From WHTK01 sp965197795 (GTDB lineage: Bacteria; Chloroflexota; Dehalococcoidia; DSTF01; WHTK01), in the NCBI GenBank assembly GCA_965197795.1, contig OZ240228.1, positions 2,294,001 through 2,358,000 on the forward strand: 64,000 bases of DNA. The letters run 5' to 3'. Positions 62,746-64,000 of the stretch are shown here, piece by piece; the first letter of the stretch is position 1, and each line of letters starts with the position of its first letter. The notes beneath the pieces are model-generated. The model searched no databases and was not told the origin of the DNA. It worked only from the letters and a program-made list of their open reading frames with translations. A program made the translations under genes and the position numbers.

Positions 62746-63633
62746 CTAACCGTCCTTGAGCGGGCCCCTCATCCTTGCGAGCTCTTCCTCGTCGAGATCG
62801 GCCTCATACATCGCCGGGTTGCGGTCGAGCTCGCGTTTGACAAGGAACGCCTGATCGAATCCCAGCGCCGCCAGGCGCTCCAATCGTTCGCCAGCCGAAT
62901 CAGGCCCGCAGTTTAGGTTGAACGGTTCATCGTCAGCAAGCGCCTTTTCCGGCTGCTTCAAGTCCATGAGGATGGTCGATACGACCGTCTTGCCGCCGCC
63001 GAAATCGCGGAACCGCTTCATGTTCTCCTTCAGCGTGTTGAGCGTCGTTTCGCGGCTGCCTCCCGCTTCCCTCGCGCGGTTGAACGCGGCCGAAGCCATC
63101 CAGCCGTCGTACTGAGTCGCGGCGCGTCGTAGCCAGATCTCGCTGGACCAGGTCCCGATGATGATCGGCAGCCCGCCTCCTGAGCCACGCCAGCGGCCAA
63201 AGTCAGCATCGCCAACCGACTCGCCCTTGCAGAGTCGCTGGATCGTCGACAGGTTCTCTTGCAGCAGACGAAAGCGCCGTGCATAGCCATCGGGCTGCCC
63301 AAAGGCACTAAACGTGCTCTCGTTGCCGCCCGCTCCTACTCCGAAGACAAACCGCCCTTCGCTGAGCTGATGCAGAGTCATGATGCGCTGTGCCAGATCG
63401 ACGGGCTCGCGAAAGGGCACCTGAAAGATCGCTGTGCCAAGCTCGACACGCTCGGTTGCAGCAGCAGCCACGAGCAGCCACATCAGCGAGTCGGGCCGTC
63501 CGGCCGGTCCATCGCCAAGCCAGATGCCGCTGAAGCCCGCGGCTTCGATAGACCGCGCCCGTTGCATCACGCCTTTGGCGTTCAGCGGATTGCCGGCGTC
63601 ATCCTTGAGCGGCAAATGTACGGACAGGCGCAT
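62746..63633 (-). CDS. LLM-class flavin/F420 oxidoreductase
   Basis: 295 aa. MRLSVHLPLKDDAGNPLNAK, IEAAGFSGIWLGDGPAGRPD, LHQLSEGRFVFGVGAGGNES and GSGGGLPIIIGTWSSEIWL identify the luciferase-like barrel. Start ATG 63633 has GGGAGG upstream; the longer frame adds unrelated residues. Cofactor F420 or FMN not decided by sequence. Confidence 0.85.
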   Translation of the reverse strand: MRLSVHLPLKDDAGNPLNAKGVMQRARSIEAAGFSGIWLGDGPAGRPDSLMWLLVAAAATERVELGTAIFQVPFREPVDLAQRIMTLHQLSEGRFVFGVGAGGNESTFSAFGQPDGYARRFRLLQENLSTIQRLCKGESVGDADFGRWRGSGGGLPIIIGTWSSEIWLRRAATQYDGWMASAAFNRAREAGGSRETTLNTLKENMKRFRDFGGGKTVVSTILMDLKQPEKALADDEPFNLNCGPDSAGERLERLAALGFDQAFLVKRELDRNPAMYEADLDEEELARMRGPLKDG

Positions 63634-64000
63634 CTTGCATCCTCCCTGCGTCAATCCACGATGCGCTACTGGATGCGCTCGCTGGTCACGGGTTTCGCGA
63701 TCTTGTCCGTCAAGCGGCCAAGGTGTCAAACAGCGGCAGCAAGCGATCACTTCGAGTAGTGGCCCCGGAAAAAAATAGCCCGGAGGCTTGGTCTAACCCC
63801 ATAACATCGAAAAGTGCTGATGGCTCCGGCCTACCAAACCCAACACTACAAGCCGATAACAGACAAACCTAACCAGAAATCAGGAGTACCACCACGGAGC
63901 GAATCTTCCGGGCTGGCTTTTCGTAGAGAACAAAGCTTCAAGGCCGAGGCTTTCAAGTTGACAGCCTGCCGTTGGCCGCGACGCCGAGCGACACGTTAAA
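63634..64000 (+). other. Right end of window, no gene seen
   Basis: Short frames only. AGCCCGGA (63779) and TCCGGGCT (63908) form a distant 8-bp inverted repeat. The region is less GC-rich than the genes. A TTGACA near 63958 could start a transcript beyond the window. Confidence 0.4.

Noticed and set aside
63814..63999. 61-codon frame at the right end
   Set aside because: No SD, no similarity and atypical composition. Not supported as a gene.

Overview
The window looks like chromosomal DNA from a GC-rich bacterium, most likely a member of the Chloroflexota (possibly class Dehalococcoidia). This is inferred from gene content, not from a marker tree: F420-type oxidoreductases, a glmS ribozyme, a zinc-type S14, many start codons directly downstream of a -10 box, and DUF4389, DUF402, DUF1461 and SCO1664-type genes. 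No rRNA is present. One tRNA (Gly, anticodon CCC) is visible.

Layout. 1-12,900 (minus strand) is one long str-S10-spc ribosomal run, rpsL-rpsG-fusA-rpsJ-rplCDWB-rpsS-rplV-rpsC-rplP-rpmC-rpsQ-rplNXE-rpsNH-rplFR-rpsE-rpmD-rplO (partial). There is no tuf between fusA and rpsJ. S3, S17 and L3 carry long Ala/Glu/Pro-rich C-terminal tails. 12,900-15,300 holds an ABC-2 drug-type exporter and an SRPBCC protein behind a perfect 18-bp palindrome. 15,388-19,923 holds a DUF255 thioredoxin-fold protein, two tandem DUF402 paralogues and two small unknown genes. 19,920-23,043 is a corrinoid-type ABC importer (btuDCF) behind a cobalamin riboswitch. 23,000-29,400 is mixed small genes: cupin, FmdB-like, DUF1461, MazG, thioredoxin-like, a site-2 protease with an in-frame TAG, a zinc ribbon, and a secreted anchored protein with a frameshift. 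29,407-33,967 is cmk-plsC-ispH, then glmS under a glmS ribozyme. 34,000-44,300 holds methyltransferases, xseA, otsB, a DRTGG protein, a PcrA/UvrD helicase carrying RPEPVEG-type repeat insertions, and a REP-associated transposase flanked by, and containing, its own palindrome. 44,400-50,330 holds xseB-PHP-purN, a YHS protein, a degenerate Rieske-like protein, an MBL hydrolase and two DUF4389 genes. 50,327-55,500 is a DUF922 lipoprotein and a molybdate locus: padR-modA-modB-modC with divergent mobA. 55,650-63,650 holds two luciferase-like oxidoreductases, an SCO1664-type kinase-fold protein, folE-nitroreductase, an F420/FMN PPOX protein, tRNA-Gly and a Rieske oxygenase.

Two window-wide patterns stand out. 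First, at least eight genes have a TAnnnT hexamer ending exactly 6 nt before the start codon, the arrangement expected of leaderless mRNAs; this also fixes their starts. Second, at least seven reading frames are broken, and each break is the kind a single missing base would cause. That suggests residual deletion errors in the sequence, or real decay, and should be settled before any of these genes is called a pseudogene.

I found no defence island, CRISPR array, prophage or large biosynthetic cluster. The most unusual items are the tailed ribosomal proteins, the transposase interrupted in frame by its own palindrome, the 47-nt perfect palindrome before the site-2 protease, the IspH with Tyr in place of its third cluster cysteine, and the Rieske fold without its histidine ligands.
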